From the NCBI GenBank assembly GCA_965237855.1, contig CBDEGK010000004.1, positions 186,001 to 250,000 of the forward strand: a stretch of DNA of 64,000 bases, in the 5' to 3' direction. Positions 26,928 through 36,543 of this stretch are shown one piece after another (the first letter of the stretch is position 1; the number at the start of each line of letters is the position of its first letter). This stretch comes from CBDEGK01 sp965237855 (GTDB lineage Bacteria > Pseudomonadota > Gammaproteobacteria > Pseudomonadales > Halieaceae). The notes under the pieces were generated by a model, which was given only the letters and a program-made list of their open reading frames with translations, searched no databases and was not told where the DNA came from. The position numbers and the translations under genes are program-made.

Positions 26928-28127
26928 TTAGATTTTTTTGGGCCGCAGCAACAGCTCGCGAATGGGACCTTCAGCGCTGGGCGCAACCGGGCCCAGTTGT
27001 CCCTGCCAGCTGGCATGCTCTTCGCCCGGTTGTCCATTGCGACTAACGCGGGCGACGATTAGAACCCGCTCCAGCGCCGACAGCTTCTGCCCGGCCATGG
27101 CGGCGGCATCATCGAGGCGCACCTCCAGGGGCAACTGCCCAACACTGAAACGTCTGACTGCCACCGGCATACGCGACTCGCTGTCGGCATTGCGGGCGAA
27201 CACAAAGACCACGTCTGTGGGCGCAAGTTCGGCCGCATCGGGCAGGCTTACCCGCACGGTAATATGGCGGCCTACGTGTTCCGACTCAACGGATGCAGAT
27301 CCTGCAGCCTGCCCCTGATCGGCAACCGCCTGCTCGGCCCGCGTAATAACACCTGCGATAAGCTCTGCCCCCTGGGAACCGGGTTCTTCCACCGTCAACA
27401 AACGTTGCCAGTAGCCAATGGCAGCCCGGTATTGTTGTCGTTCAAACGCCACCATGCCCAGTAAACCCAGCGCCGAGCGTTCATGGGGATTCTGGTTGAG
27501 GGCCCGCTCCGCCAGCATTTGCGCCTCTTGATCCAAGACTCGACCGCTGGCGAGGAAACTGGCCTGGGCTGCCAGCGCCAGCACCGAGGGGTCGGTGGGA
27601 TTCGCCTCGACCAGGCGGAGGTAAATAGTGCGGGCCCGCTGATAATCTTCACCACTCATGTAGTAGCGACCCAGCATGGCCTGGTAATGGAGATTATCCG
27701 GACGTTGTGCAGCCCTGGCGGCAACCGCCGCCATCAGCTCATGCACTTGTGCCTCGCCGGTTTCCGGATCGAACGCTTGGATCGCCTGTCCTAGTCTGAC
27801 ATCTTCCGCGGCCCCCAGTTGCAGGTATATCAGCGCCGCCAGGGCAGCGACGGGCAGCAGCAGCCAGCCCAGGCGGGCTTCGCCTGCTCTTTCATTCTCC
27901 TCGTGAAGATGATCGACCTCGTCTTCCAACAACCGCAGGCCGGCATCCTCCAGTAATGCCGGCTCCGCCTGCTCCGCCGCCAGTTCTCGCTGGCGGAGCT
28001 GAAACCAGGCCAGGTTGTCCTGCTTCAGGCTGACCCGCTGTTCGCCGCGGATAAACCAGCGCGGGAACAAGACAAACAATCCGGCCAGTAACAATAACAG
28101 CCCGGCACCCAGCCAAAATTCAGTCAT
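26928..28127 (-). CDS. ccmI: Cytochrome c maturation protein CcmI (CycH)
   Basis: 399 residues. Two membrane segments lie near residues 3-22 and 85-102, with a cytoplasmic loop between them. TPR-like repeats follow (about 125-270, RPDNLHYQAMLGRYYMSGED, NPHERSALGLLGMVAFERQQ). The C-terminal periplasmic domain (HITVRVSLPDAAELAPTDVV) is the one known to handle apocytochrome. The protein presents apocytochromes c to the haem lyase. It overlaps ccmH by 8 bases and is the last gene of the operon. Confidence 0.92.
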   Translation of the reverse strand: MTEFWLGAGLLLLLAGLFVLFPRWFIRGEQRVSLKQDNLAWFQLRQRELAAEQAEPALLEDAGLRLLEDEVDHLHEENERAGEARLGWLLLPVAALAALIYLQLGAAEDVRLGQAIQAFDPETGEAQVHELMAAVAARAAQRPDNLHYQAMLGRYYMSGEDYQRARTIYLRLVEANPTDPSVLALAAQASFLASGRVLDQEAQMLAERALNQNPHERSALGLLGMVAFERQQYRAAIGYWQRLLTVEEPGSQGAELIAGVITRAEQAVADQGQAAGSASVESEHVGRHITVRVSLPDAAELAPTDVVFVFARNADSESRMPVAVRRFSVGQLPLEVRLDDAAAMAGQKLSALERVLIVARVSRNGQPGEEHASWQGQLGPVAPSAEGPIRELLLRPKKI

Positions 28128-28590
28128 CCCGCGTCAACCTTTCAGATTCGTTCAACAGGGCCCGCAATCGCTCCGCATCATCAGCTGATTCGGTATCAGC
28201 ACCCGGCCGCGACGGCGATTTTCGCAACACGCCGACCAGCACCAGCAGCGCGCCGAGGAGCAGCAAGATGGGCGCCAACCACAGCACCGCGGTCTGCGCA
28301 TTCCAGCGCGGTCGATAGAGAACGAATTCGCCATAGCGCGACACCATGTATTCCGCAATCTCATCGTCGCTCTTGCCGGCGTGCAACTGCTGGTGTAATT
28401 GGCGGCGAAGATCGGCGGCAATCGGCGCATTGGAATCGGCGATATTCTGGTTCTGGCACTTGGGGCAACGCAATTCCGCGCTCAGGTCAAAGTAACGTTG
28501 CTGCAATTCGAGGTTGTCGAATTCATAGGTCTCAATCACCGCCCCTGCCGGCAGGGCCAACCAGAGCAGGCAGATCAACAGGCGCTTCAT
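28120..28590 (-). CDS. ccmH: Cytochrome c maturation protein CcmH (CycL)
   Basis: 156 residues from the start MKRLLICLLWLALPAGA, which gives a clean signal peptide and has GAGAG at good spacing. A second ATG at 28612-28614 overlaps the ccmG stop and would add eight residues. The redox motif LRCPKCQNQNIADSNAPIA is present, with one C-terminal membrane helix near AVLWLAPILLLLGALLVLV. It keeps the haem-binding cysteines of apocytochrome c reduced. Confidence 0.93.
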   Translation of the reverse strand: MKRLLICLLWLALPAGAVIETYEFDNLELQQRYFDLSAELRCPKCQNQNIADSNAPIAADLRRQLHQQLHAGKSDDEIAEYMVSRYGEFVLYRPRWNAQTAVLWLAPILLLLGALLVLVGVLRKSPSRPGADTESADDAERLRALLNESERLTRDD

Positions 28591-28613
28591 CAAGCTCTCT
28601 ACTACTATCTGCA

Positions 28614-29141
28614 TCAGCGCAACTCCCGAAAAAGTGGTTCGAGAATATCGCGCCAGACCCGATCATCGATCACACCCACATGCCGATAGCGAATGATGCC
28701 CTCACTATCCACCAGGTAGGTCTCCGGCGCGCCATACACCCCCAGGTCGAGACCGAGACTGCCCTCGGCGTCGACTATATTGACTCGATAGGGATTGCCG
28801 AGCTGCGCCAGCCACTCGATGGCCGCCGCATCTTCGTCTTTATAATTGATACCAAAGATCGGCACGCCCTGGTCCGAGAGCTTTTGCAACCAGGGATGCT
28901 CCACCCGGCAGGAGATGCACCAGGTTGCCCAGACATTGAACAGGCTGGGCTCACCAATCACCGAGTTGCGCTGCAGCACCACCTCGTCACCGAGGGCTGG
29001 CAACAGAAACTCCGGCAGTGGGTCGTCAATCAGCGCTGACGGCAGGGCCTTGGGATCCAGCTGCAAGCCGCGGGCCAGCAGCAACGCCAGCACCACAAAC
29101 ACCAGTAGCGGTGCAAACAGCTTAAGCCGCGCCATGTTCAA
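28614..29141 (-). CDS. ccmG: Periplasmic thiol:disulfide oxidoreductase CcmG (DsbE)
   Basis: 175 residues. An N-terminal signal anchor (FAPLLVFVVLALLLARG) precedes a thioredoxin fold with the active site NVWATWCISCRVEHPWLQ, then GAPETYLVDSEGIIRYRHVG with the cis-proline loop. It reduces CcmH or apocytochrome in the haem-attachment pathway. The start overlaps the end of ccmF by 20 bases, and an alternative ATG two codons later is equally good. The CISC active site differs from the CPTC or CVPC of many homologues. Confidence 0.93.
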   Translation of the reverse strand: MNMARLKLFAPLLVFVVLALLLARGLQLDPKALPSALIDDPLPEFLLPALGDEVVLQRNSVIGEPSLFNVWATWCISCRVEHPWLQKLSDQGVPIFGINYKDEDAAAIEWLAQLGNPYRVNIVDAEGSLGLDLGVYGAPETYLVDSEGIIRYRHVGVIDDRVWRDILEPLFRELR

Positions 29142-31101
29142 CCCCTGCTGCAGCCTCGCTGACGCGACTGGTCTGACGGCGGTAACGCTTGTCCGCCACG
29201 GTTAACAGACCACCCAGCCCCATCAAAATTGCGCCGCCCCAGATCCAGCGCACAAACGGTTTGTAATGCAGGCGAATCGCCCAACCGTTGTCACCCACCG
29301 GGTCGCCCATGGCAATGAAAATATCCCGGAACAGGCCCGCATCGATCGCCGCTTCCGTCATGGTCTGACCCGATGCTAGGTAGCGACGTTTCTGGGGGGC
29401 CATGCGGGCGATTAAGTCGTCGCCCTGGTAGACCGTGAAACGGCCTTCTTCAGCCATGAAGTTAGGGCCCCGCACCACTACCAGTTCATTGAATTCGAAA
29501 CGGTAGCCGGCGACTTCTTCAGACTGTCCGGGCACCATCTTCAGATCTTTCTCCACGGCATACTGCGTGGTTAGCACCAGTCCCAACGCGCACACGCCAA
29601 TACCCAGGTGCGCTAATAGCATGCCGCAGTAGCTCGGCGTCAGGCGCGTCACGCCAGCGCCAAAGGACCTGGCATTACGCGTGCGTCCCCACACATCGCG
29701 GGCCAGGCCCAGCATCAGCCAACTGGCCAGGATGACCACCAGCATGACCGCCAGGTTGAAGTCGTCACCGTAAACCCAGGGGAACAGTAGCCCGATCACC
29801 AGCGCCGCCACCGCCGGCAGCAGTAACTCCGCGCGCCAGCGCTGCAGTTTGTCCTGCTTCCAGCGCGATACCGGACCCAGGCCCATAAAAGGCATCAGTA
29901 CCGCCATCAACGGCACAAACACCGCGTTGAAGTACGGCGGGCCGACCGAGTATTTTCCCTGGCCCAGCGCATCCATCAGCAGCGGGAACAGGGTGCCGAA
30001 CAGCACCGTCAGGGTGGCCACCAGGAACACCACGTTGTTCACCAGTATCAGGCACTCGCGGGACACCCAGGCGAAACTGATGCGGCTCTGCACCGCCGGT
30101 GCCCGCAGCGCATAGAGTGTCAGTGAACCGCCGATCACGATGGCCAGGAACACCAGAATGAAGAGACCCCGGGCCGGATCTGTGGCAAACGCATGCACCG
30201 AGGTCAAGACACCGGAGCGCACCAGGAACGTGCCCAACAAACTCAGGGAGAAAGCAAATATCGCCAACAACACCGTCCAGCTTTTGAAGACGCCGCGCTT
30301 TTCAGTGACCGCCAGGCTATGCACCAGTGCGGTAGCCGCCAGCCAGGGCATGAAGGAGGCGTTTTCCACCGGGTCCCAGAACCACCAGCCGCCCCAACCC
30401 AGCTCGTAATAGGCCCACCAACTACCCAACATGATGCCCACACTGAGAAAGGCCCAGGCGGTGTTGGTCCAGGGCCGCGACCAGCGCGCCCACGACGCAT
30501 CGAGCCGACCCGCCAACAACGCCGCGATGGCGAAAGCAAAGGCGACGGAAAGACCCACATAACCCATGTACAGAATCGGCGGATGGATGACCAGGCCAAT
30601 ATCCTGCAGTAAGGGATTGAGGTCACTACCATCGGCGGGTATACCCGGCAGGGTGCGTGCAAACGGATTTGAGGTCAGCAGGGAAAACAACAGGAAGCCC
30701 ACCGCCACAAAACCCATGACCGAGAGCACCCGTGCCAATACGGTCAGTGGCAACTGGCGGCTGAACAGCGCCACCGCCGCCGTCCACAACGACAGCGTTA
30801 ACACCCACAGCAACAGCGAGCCTTCATGATTGCCCCACAAGGCCGAAAACTTGAAGGCGGGCGGCAGCAGGCTATTGGAGTGAGAGGCTACCAGTGCCAC
30901 CGAAAAATCATCGGTGACAAAGGCGTGGGCCAGCATTGCGAAACTGATAGCAGTGAACACACACAGGCCAATCGCCAGCGAGGGCGCCAGCAACATGGCA
31001 CCGCGATGGTTGGCGAAGCTACCCCACATAGGCACAATCGCCAGGCACAGGGCCAGGCACAGGGACAGGATCAGGGCAAAATGACCGAGTTCGGGTATCA
31101 A
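29122..31101 (-). CDS. ccmF: Haem lyase subunit CcmF
   Basis: 659 residues with about 15 membrane helices. The tryptophan-rich motif of the haem-handling family is GWGGWWFWDPVENASFMPW, and SLLLWVLTLSLW and ILYMGYVGLSVAFAFA are also typical. It joins haem to apocytochrome c with CcmH and CcmI at the periplasmic face. It overlaps ccmE by 4 bases and ccmG by 20. Confidence 0.96.
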   Translation of the reverse strand: MIPELGHFALILSLCLALCLAIVPMWGSFANHRGAMLLAPSLAIGLCVFTAISFAMLAHAFVTDDFSVALVASHSNSLLPPAFKFSALWGNHEGSLLLWVLTLSLWTAAVALFSRQLPLTVLARVLSVMGFVAVGFLLFSLLTSNPFARTLPGIPADGSDLNPLLQDIGLVIHPPILYMGYVGLSVAFAFAIAALLAGRLDASWARWSRPWTNTAWAFLSVGIMLGSWWAYYELGWGGWWFWDPVENASFMPWLAATALVHSLAVTEKRGVFKSWTVLLAIFAFSLSLLGTFLVRSGVLTSVHAFATDPARGLFILVFLAIVIGGSLTLYALRAPAVQSRISFAWVSRECLILVNNVVFLVATLTVLFGTLFPLLMDALGQGKYSVGPPYFNAVFVPLMAVLMPFMGLGPVSRWKQDKLQRWRAELLLPAVAALVIGLLFPWVYGDDFNLAVMLVVILASWLMLGLARDVWGRTRNARSFGAGVTRLTPSYCGMLLAHLGIGVCALGLVLTTQYAVEKDLKMVPGQSEEVAGYRFEFNELVVVRGPNFMAEEGRFTVYQGDDLIARMAPQKRRYLASGQTMTEAAIDAGLFRDIFIAMGDPVGDNGWAIRLHYKPFVRWIWGGAILMGLGGLLTVADKRYRRQTSRVSEAAAGVEHGAA

Positions 31102-31646
31102 GAGCCAGCACCCCCGCCCATCTTAGCCTCGGATTTTGCCATTCCATTCGCCATTCCATTCGCCATTCCATTCGCCATTCCATTCGCCATTCCATTCGCC
31201 ATTCCATTCGCCATTCCATTCACCTTTCCATTCGACAGGGCCTCCGCCACTTCCGGCGGCATGTAGTTTTCGTCGTGCTTGGCCAGCACCTCCGTGGCCT
31301 GGAACACACCATTCTCATCCAGCACACCGGCGGCGACCACGCCCTCACCTTCGGCGAACAGGTCTGGCAAGATGCCCTCGTACTCCGCCGTAATCGTGGC
31401 CTGGTAGTCGGTGACATCGAAACGGATATGCAGACTGTCGTTGCTGCGCACCACGCTGCCCTCTACCACCATGCCACCCATACGAATCGACTGACCTATC
31501 GGCGCTTTGCCGGCGGCGATTTCCGCAGGCGGGAAGAACAGGTTGATATTGCCGCGCAGGCCATAGGCCACCAGGCCAATTGCCAGGCTGGAGAACGCCA
31601 CGATAAATACCACCACCAATAAACGCTGTTTACGCACCGGGTGCAT
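31098..31646 (-). CDS. ccmE: Haem chaperone CcmE with an extended repeat tail
   Basis: 182 residues from MHPVRKQRLLVVVF, preceded by GGGAGGTG. An N-terminal membrane anchor is followed by an OB-fold domain. The haem-binding histidine lies in LAKHDENYMPPEV (about residue 132), with the Tyr one turn later. The normal protein ends soon after this. Here a C-terminal tail holds seven Asn-Gly-Met-Ala units and then KSEAKMGGGAGS. The repeat is encoded by a 12-bp tandem array. It overlaps ccmF by 4 bases and ccmD by 17. Confidence 0.94.
   Translation of the reverse strand: MHPVRKQRLLVVVFIVAFSSLAIGLVAYGLRGNINLFFPPAEIAAGKAPIGQSIRMGGMVVEGSVVRSNDSLHIRFDVTDYQATITAEYEGILPDLFAEGEGVVAAGVLDENGVFQATEVLAKHDENYMPPEVAEALSNGKVNGMANGMANGMANGMANGMANGMANGMAKSEAKMGGGAGS
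31138..31233. repeat. 12-bp tandem repeat in the ccmE tail
   Basis: Seven perfect units of GCCATTCCATTC (31138-31221) and one degenerate unit (to 31233). Each unit adds four residues (NGMA on the minus strand), so slippage would change tail length without shifting the frame. Confidence 0.97.
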
Positions 31647-31836
31647 GATCACCTCCCTGTGCCGCAGCGTCTCGACGCCGGATGACGCCAAGTTGTTCGC
31701 GAGCGATACGCCCGTGCCTCACGACCGGGATCACCAACAGGGCCACGGCAACAAAAGCGGCGGCGGCAAATACAAACCACACATAAGCACCGTGCCCATC
31801 CATGGCCAACGCTGCGGCAACCGATTCAAACTGCAC
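31630..31836 (-). CDS. ccmD: Haem exporter accessory protein CcmD
   Basis: 68 residues from a GTG start inside the end of ccmC. The reading VQFESVAAALAMDGHGAYVW fits the family's N-terminal MGGHGxYVW pattern. One membrane helix (VFAAAAFVAVALLVIPVV) precedes a basic cytoplasmic tail. It is needed to release holo-CcmE from CcmABC. Starting at MDGHGAYVW instead would shorten it by 11 residues. Confidence 0.88.
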   Translation of the reverse strand: MQFESVAAALAMDGHGAYVWFVFAAAAFVAVALLVIPVVRHGRIAREQLGVIRRRDAAAQGGDHAPGA

Positions 31837-32578
31837 GGTCAACCTCCGCCCGTAACAGCTTGCGCACCCAGCCCGTATTGCCTTCGCGGCGCAGCAGTTC
31901 ACCGCGCATATGCAAGAGCATGCTGCAGGCAAACAAACAGTAGAAAGCCACGATCATCAATAGTAGTGGCTGCAACATATCACTGTGCATGGAGGACTCT
32001 TCGGTGAACTTGATGGTGGCCGGCTGGTGCAGGCTGTACCACCAGTCCACCGATTTGTAGATGATAGGAATATTGATTGTCCCCACCAGGCTCAGTACCG
32101 CAGCGGCCTTGGCACCCAGGGCCTCGTCGTCCCAGGCTTCATAGAGGGCGATGACCCCCACGTAGAGAAAGAACAACACCAGCATGGACGTCACCCGGGC
32201 ATCCCATACCCACCAGGTACCCCAGGTGGGCTTGCCCCAGACCGCGCCCGACAACAGGCCGAGGAAGGTAAATGCCGCGCCAATGGGCGCACAGGCTTTC
32301 AGGGCCACATCGGCCATTTTCATTTTCCAGATCAAGCTGACAGCGCCGGCACTGGCCATCACGTAATACCCCGCCAGTGCCACCACCGAGGCCGGCACAT
32401 GCACGTAGATGATGCGGAAACTGTTGCCCTGGCGGAAATCCGCCGGCGCATACAACAAACCCCAGATAGCACCCCAGGCCAACAACAGTAGGGTGATAGG
32501 CAGCAGCCACTGCAGGATGCGCCCGGCGATGGTGTACATCCAGGGGGGAGAACCGAGTTTATGGAAGAAGGACCACAT
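31826..32578 (-). CDS. ccmC: Haem exporter membrane protein CcmC
   Basis: 250 residues with six membrane helices. The tryptophan-rich periplasmic motif is KPTWGTWWVWDARVTSM, flanked by histidines in YVHVPASVVALAGYY and WWYSLHQPATIKF that contact haem. It loads haem onto CcmE. It lies 56 bases after ccmB and overlaps ccmD by 11 bases. Confidence 0.96.
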   Translation of the reverse strand: MWSFFHKLGSPPWMYTIAGRILQWLLPITLLLLAWGAIWGLLYAPADFRQGNSFRIIYVHVPASVVALAGYYVMASAGAVSLIWKMKMADVALKACAPIGAAFTFLGLLSGAVWGKPTWGTWWVWDARVTSMLVLFFLYVGVIALYEAWDDEALGAKAAAVLSLVGTINIPIIYKSVDWWYSLHQPATIKFTEESSMHSDMLQPLLLMIVAFYCLFACSMLLHMRGELLRREGNTGWVRKLLRAEVDRAV

Positions 32579-32634
32579 GGCGATTAACGTTGACTCACAG
32601 GGGTGGAATTATACAGAGGAAGACGACGCAAAAC

Positions 32635-33312
32635 CTAGCCCGCATCAACCGAGATACGCAATCCGGCGGCACAGGCCAGCGGTGCCAAGGCCACCGCCAA
32701 TGCCAGCATACCCGCCAAAATAGACAGCTGGGGCACAGCAGAATTCCCCTGGACGGCGAATTGCACCGCGCCGCTGCCAAAAATAAGCACCGGCACGTAC
32801 AGAGGCAGGATCAACAATGACAAGAGAATGCCGCCGCGCCGCAGACCGACCGTGAGCGCGGCACCAATGCTACCCACCAGGCTCAACACCCCGGTTCCTA
32901 ACACCAGGCTCAATAACAACACGCCCATGGCGGCAGCGGGTAATTGCAACATGACTGCGAACAGGGGTGCCATGAGGACCAGTGGCAAGCCGGTGATCAG
33001 CCAGTGGGCCGCGGCATACACCAGGCAACTAAAAAACAGGGGCTGGGGCATCAGCACCAGTTGCTCCAGCGAGCCATCTTCGAAATCGCTGCGAAACATA
33101 CTCTCGGCTGCCATCAGGGTCGACAGCAGGGCCACGATCCAGAAAATACCCGGCGCAAAGCGGGCCAGCTGGCTGGGATCGGGACCGATACCAAGGGGGA
33201 ACAACATCATCACCATGGCGAAAAACAACAGGGGATTGGCCATTTCCGCCGGCCGCCGCAGCGCCAGCGTTAACTGCCGGCGCAACAGGCCGGAGGCGAA
33301 CCCAGCACTCAC
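32635..33312 (-). CDS. ccmB: Haem exporter ABC permease CcmB
   Basis: 225 residues with six membrane helices. Family landmarks are LRRPAEMANPLLFFAMVMML, LMAAESMFRSDFEDGSLEQL and LPLYVPVLIFGSGAV. With CcmA it forms the ABC component that releases holo-CcmE. It overlaps ccmA by 4 bases. Confidence 0.95.
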   Translation of the reverse strand: MSAGFASGLLRRQLTLALRRPAEMANPLLFFAMVMMLFPLGIGPDPSQLARFAPGIFWIVALLSTLMAAESMFRSDFEDGSLEQLVLMPQPLFFSCLVYAAAHWLITGLPLVLMAPLFAVMLQLPAAAMGVLLLSLVLGTGVLSLVGSIGAALTVGLRRGGILLSLLILPLYVPVLIFGSGAVQFAVQGNSAVPQLSILAGMLALAVALAPLACAAGLRISVDAG

Positions 33313-33917
33313 GTGCTCACTCCCAGTTGTGCTCCCAATTTCACTCTGCGCAAAGGATATTGCACCGGCAGCGCCTGGTGCGAGGTCACAACAATCGCCG
33401 CGCCCTCGCTCGCCCGCTGCTCCAGCAGTGCCGCCAGTTTGATCACGCCGTCGGCATCAATGGAGGTAAACGGTTCATCCAGCAGCCACAGCTTGGCATC
33501 ACTCAGGTACAGACGCGCCAGCCCCACCCGCCGCTGCTGGCCGGCGGACAAGTTCTGGCAGTGAACATCTTCGTATCCAAATAAACCGACCTGTTGCAGG
33601 GCATCATCGATACCCCGTGTGTCCCAACCGTGGCCGCGGCAATACCAGTCAAGATTTTCCCGCGGCGTTAACAGGGGTTTGATAGCGGCCTTGTGGCCGA
33701 GGTACAACTGACTGCAATTGGTCCGCTGAATATTGCGCTCGTTGCCAAAACTGGACAGCCCCGCCAGGTAGCGCAGCAGCGACGTCTTCCCCGTGCCATT
33801 GCCGCCCTCGACCTGGATCAACTCGCCGGCCGCTACCTGTAAATTAAAATTCTGCAGCAATACCCGGCCGCCGCGTTCCAGCGTCAGGCCCTCGACCGTG
33901 AGCAGGCTGCCTGGCAT
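33309..33917 (-). CDS. ccmA: Haem exporter ABC ATPase CcmA
   Basis: 202 residues. Walker A is VEGGNGTGKTSLLRYLAG, the ABC signature LSAGQQRRVGLARLYL, Walker B KLWLLDEPFTSIDADG and the switch histidine VTSHQALP. It is the first gene of the ccm operon. It ends 2 bases from ttcA's stop side, so ttcA, also on the minus strand, may read into ccmA. Confidence 0.95.
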   Translation of the reverse strand: MPGSLLTVEGLTLERGGRVLLQNFNLQVAAGELIQVEGGNGTGKTSLLRYLAGLSSFGNERNIQRTNCSQLYLGHKAAIKPLLTPRENLDWYCRGHGWDTRGIDDALQQVGLFGYEDVHCQNLSAGQQRRVGLARLYLSDAKLWLLDEPFTSIDADGVIKLAALLEQRASEGAAIVVTSHQALPVQYPLRRVKLGAQLGVST

Positions 33918-33918
33918 T

Positions 33919-34761
33919 TCAGAGACTGACTACATTGATGGCGGGCAGGTGAATGTCCTCATCGATTTCGATCTTCAGGGAGGTGAAATCAAACAGCCCG
34001 AGATCACCCAACTGTGATGGGGCCACGTTGCAGATACTTCGGAAGATGGTTTCCGTGCGACCGGGATACTGCCGCTCCCAGTCCTGCAACATCTTCTTGA
34101 TCTGCACCCGCTGCAAATTGTCCTGGGAGCCACACAGGTTGCAGGGAATGATGGGGAAGGCTTTGTACTCGGCAAAGGCTACCAGGTCACTCTCTTTGCA
34201 GTAGGCCATGGGGCGAATCACCACGTTGTTGCCGTCATCACTGAGCAGCTTGGGCGGCATCGCCTTGAGGCTGCCCTGGAAAAACATATTCAGGAACAAG
34301 GTTTCCACGATATCGTCGCGGTGATGGCCCAGCGCAATGCGGGTGGCACCGATATCCTGGGCGAAGCCATACAGGCTACCCCGGCGCAGACGCGAACACA
34401 GGCCACAGGTGGTGTTGCCCTCGGGCACCACTTCTTTGACGATGCTGTAGGTGTCTTTTTCCAGGATGTAATAAGGCACGCCTACCCGGTCCAGGTACTC
34501 TGGCAGCACCTGTTCGGGAAAGCCCGGTTGTTTCTGGTCGAGGTTGACCGCCACCAGCTCGAAATTCACCGGCGCACTGCGCTGCAGATTCAGCAGGATG
34601 TCGAGCATGGAGTAGGAGTCTTTGCCACCGGAGAGGCAGACCATCACGCGGTCCCCTTCCTCGATCATCTGGTAGTCCGCGATCGCATTGCCGACATTGC
34701 GACGCAGCCGCTTCTGCAGTTTGTTGAACTGGGTTTTCTCTTTTTTCGACAAATCTCGCAT
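33919..34761 (-). CDS. ttcA: tRNA 2-thiocytidine(32) synthetase
   Basis: 280 residues from MRDLSKKEKTQFNKLQKRL; longer in-frame readings upstream are not TtcA-like. The PP-loop ATP-binding motif CLSGGKDSYSMLD is followed by paired cysteines CGLCSRLRRG and CNLCGSQDN, which hold the [4Fe-4S] cluster. It thiolates C32 of certain tRNAs. It is divergent from mdh and directly precedes ccmA. Confidence 0.95.
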   Translation of the reverse strand: MRDLSKKEKTQFNKLQKRLRRNVGNAIADYQMIEEGDRVMVCLSGGKDSYSMLDILLNLQRSAPVNFELVAVNLDQKQPGFPEQVLPEYLDRVGVPYYILEKDTYSIVKEVVPEGNTTCGLCSRLRRGSLYGFAQDIGATRIALGHHRDDIVETLFLNMFFQGSLKAMPPKLLSDDGNNVVIRPMAYCKESDLVAFAEYKAFPIIPCNLCGSQDNLQRVQIKKMLQDWERQYPGRTETIFRSICNVAPSQLGDLGLFDFTSLKIEIDEDIHLPAINVVSL

Positions 34762-34884
34762 GGGCGCGGATTTTACGCGTTTTGGCGGCAAATCCCAATG
34801 CAAGTGGCAATTGTGCGGCGAGATGTCTAAAATGGCCGCCCCTGAATCAACACCCCTTTCACTCTCTGTAAGGAAACTAATCCC

Positions 34885-35865
<981 letters not shown>

Positions 35866-35893
35866 AGGCCCTTGTCAGGCGAAATAGTGCTAG

Positions 35894-36505
35894 ATGGATC
35901 AGGCATCGACCAAGAGTTACCACCACGGTAACCTGCGCAACGAATTGCTCGACACCGCTGAGGCCCAACTGGCCGAAGGTGTTGAGGAACTCAGCCTGCG
36001 TGCCCTGGCCCGAGCCGTCGGTGTTTCACAAACCGCCCCCTATCGCCACTTCAGTGACAAGAACGAACTGTTAGTCGCCCTCGCCACCCGGGGCTACCAA
36101 CAACTGCTTATTGAGTTGAAACAAGCTGGCCTGCAAGCCAGTGGGCCCGAGCAACAACTGGGGGCCTTTGCTCACACCTATATCAACTACGCCGTACGTC
36201 ACCCGGATTTGTTTCGCTTGATGTTTGGCCCCATGGACCGACCCCAGGAAGATTACCCGGAACTGCGCCAGGCCATGCGCGACACTTATGACCTGGTGCG
36301 CAACATTATGCGCGAGGGGATGGTACAGGGCATTTTCAAACAGCACGACGTTGAGTACCTGGCGAATGCCGGTTGGTCAGCCATTCACGGCCTGGCCACA
36401 CTCAAAATTGACACCCCCCACGTATTTGAACGCCATATCGACCTGCAGCGACAGATTGAACTGGGCGTACAGATTTTCCTCGAGGGTGTTCGCCGCGGGG
36501 ATTGA
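35894..36505 (+). CDS. TetR-family transcriptional regulator
   Basis: 203 residues. The N-terminal helix-turn-helix is LSLRALARAVGVSQTAPYRHFSDKNELLVAL (split here: LSLRALARAVGVSQ, then TAPYRHFSDKNELL). The C-terminal ligand domain has the HPDLFRLMFGPMD block seen in the WHG-type subgroup. It lies 28 bases after mdh on the same strand. Its targets are unknown. Confidence 0.9.
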   Translation: MDQASTKSYHHGNLRNELLDTAEAQLAEGVEELSLRALARAVGVSQTAPYRHFSDKNELLVALATRGYQQLLIELKQAGLQASGPEQQLGAFAHTYINYAVRHPDLFRLMFGPMDRPQEDYPELRQAMRDTYDLVRNIMREGMVQGIFKQHDVEYLANAGWSAIHGLATLKIDTPHVFERHIDLQRQIELGVQIFLEGVRRGD

Positions 36506-36543
36506 AAATCCTCGTGTCGGTGCCGGCGCGGACACAATCTCCT

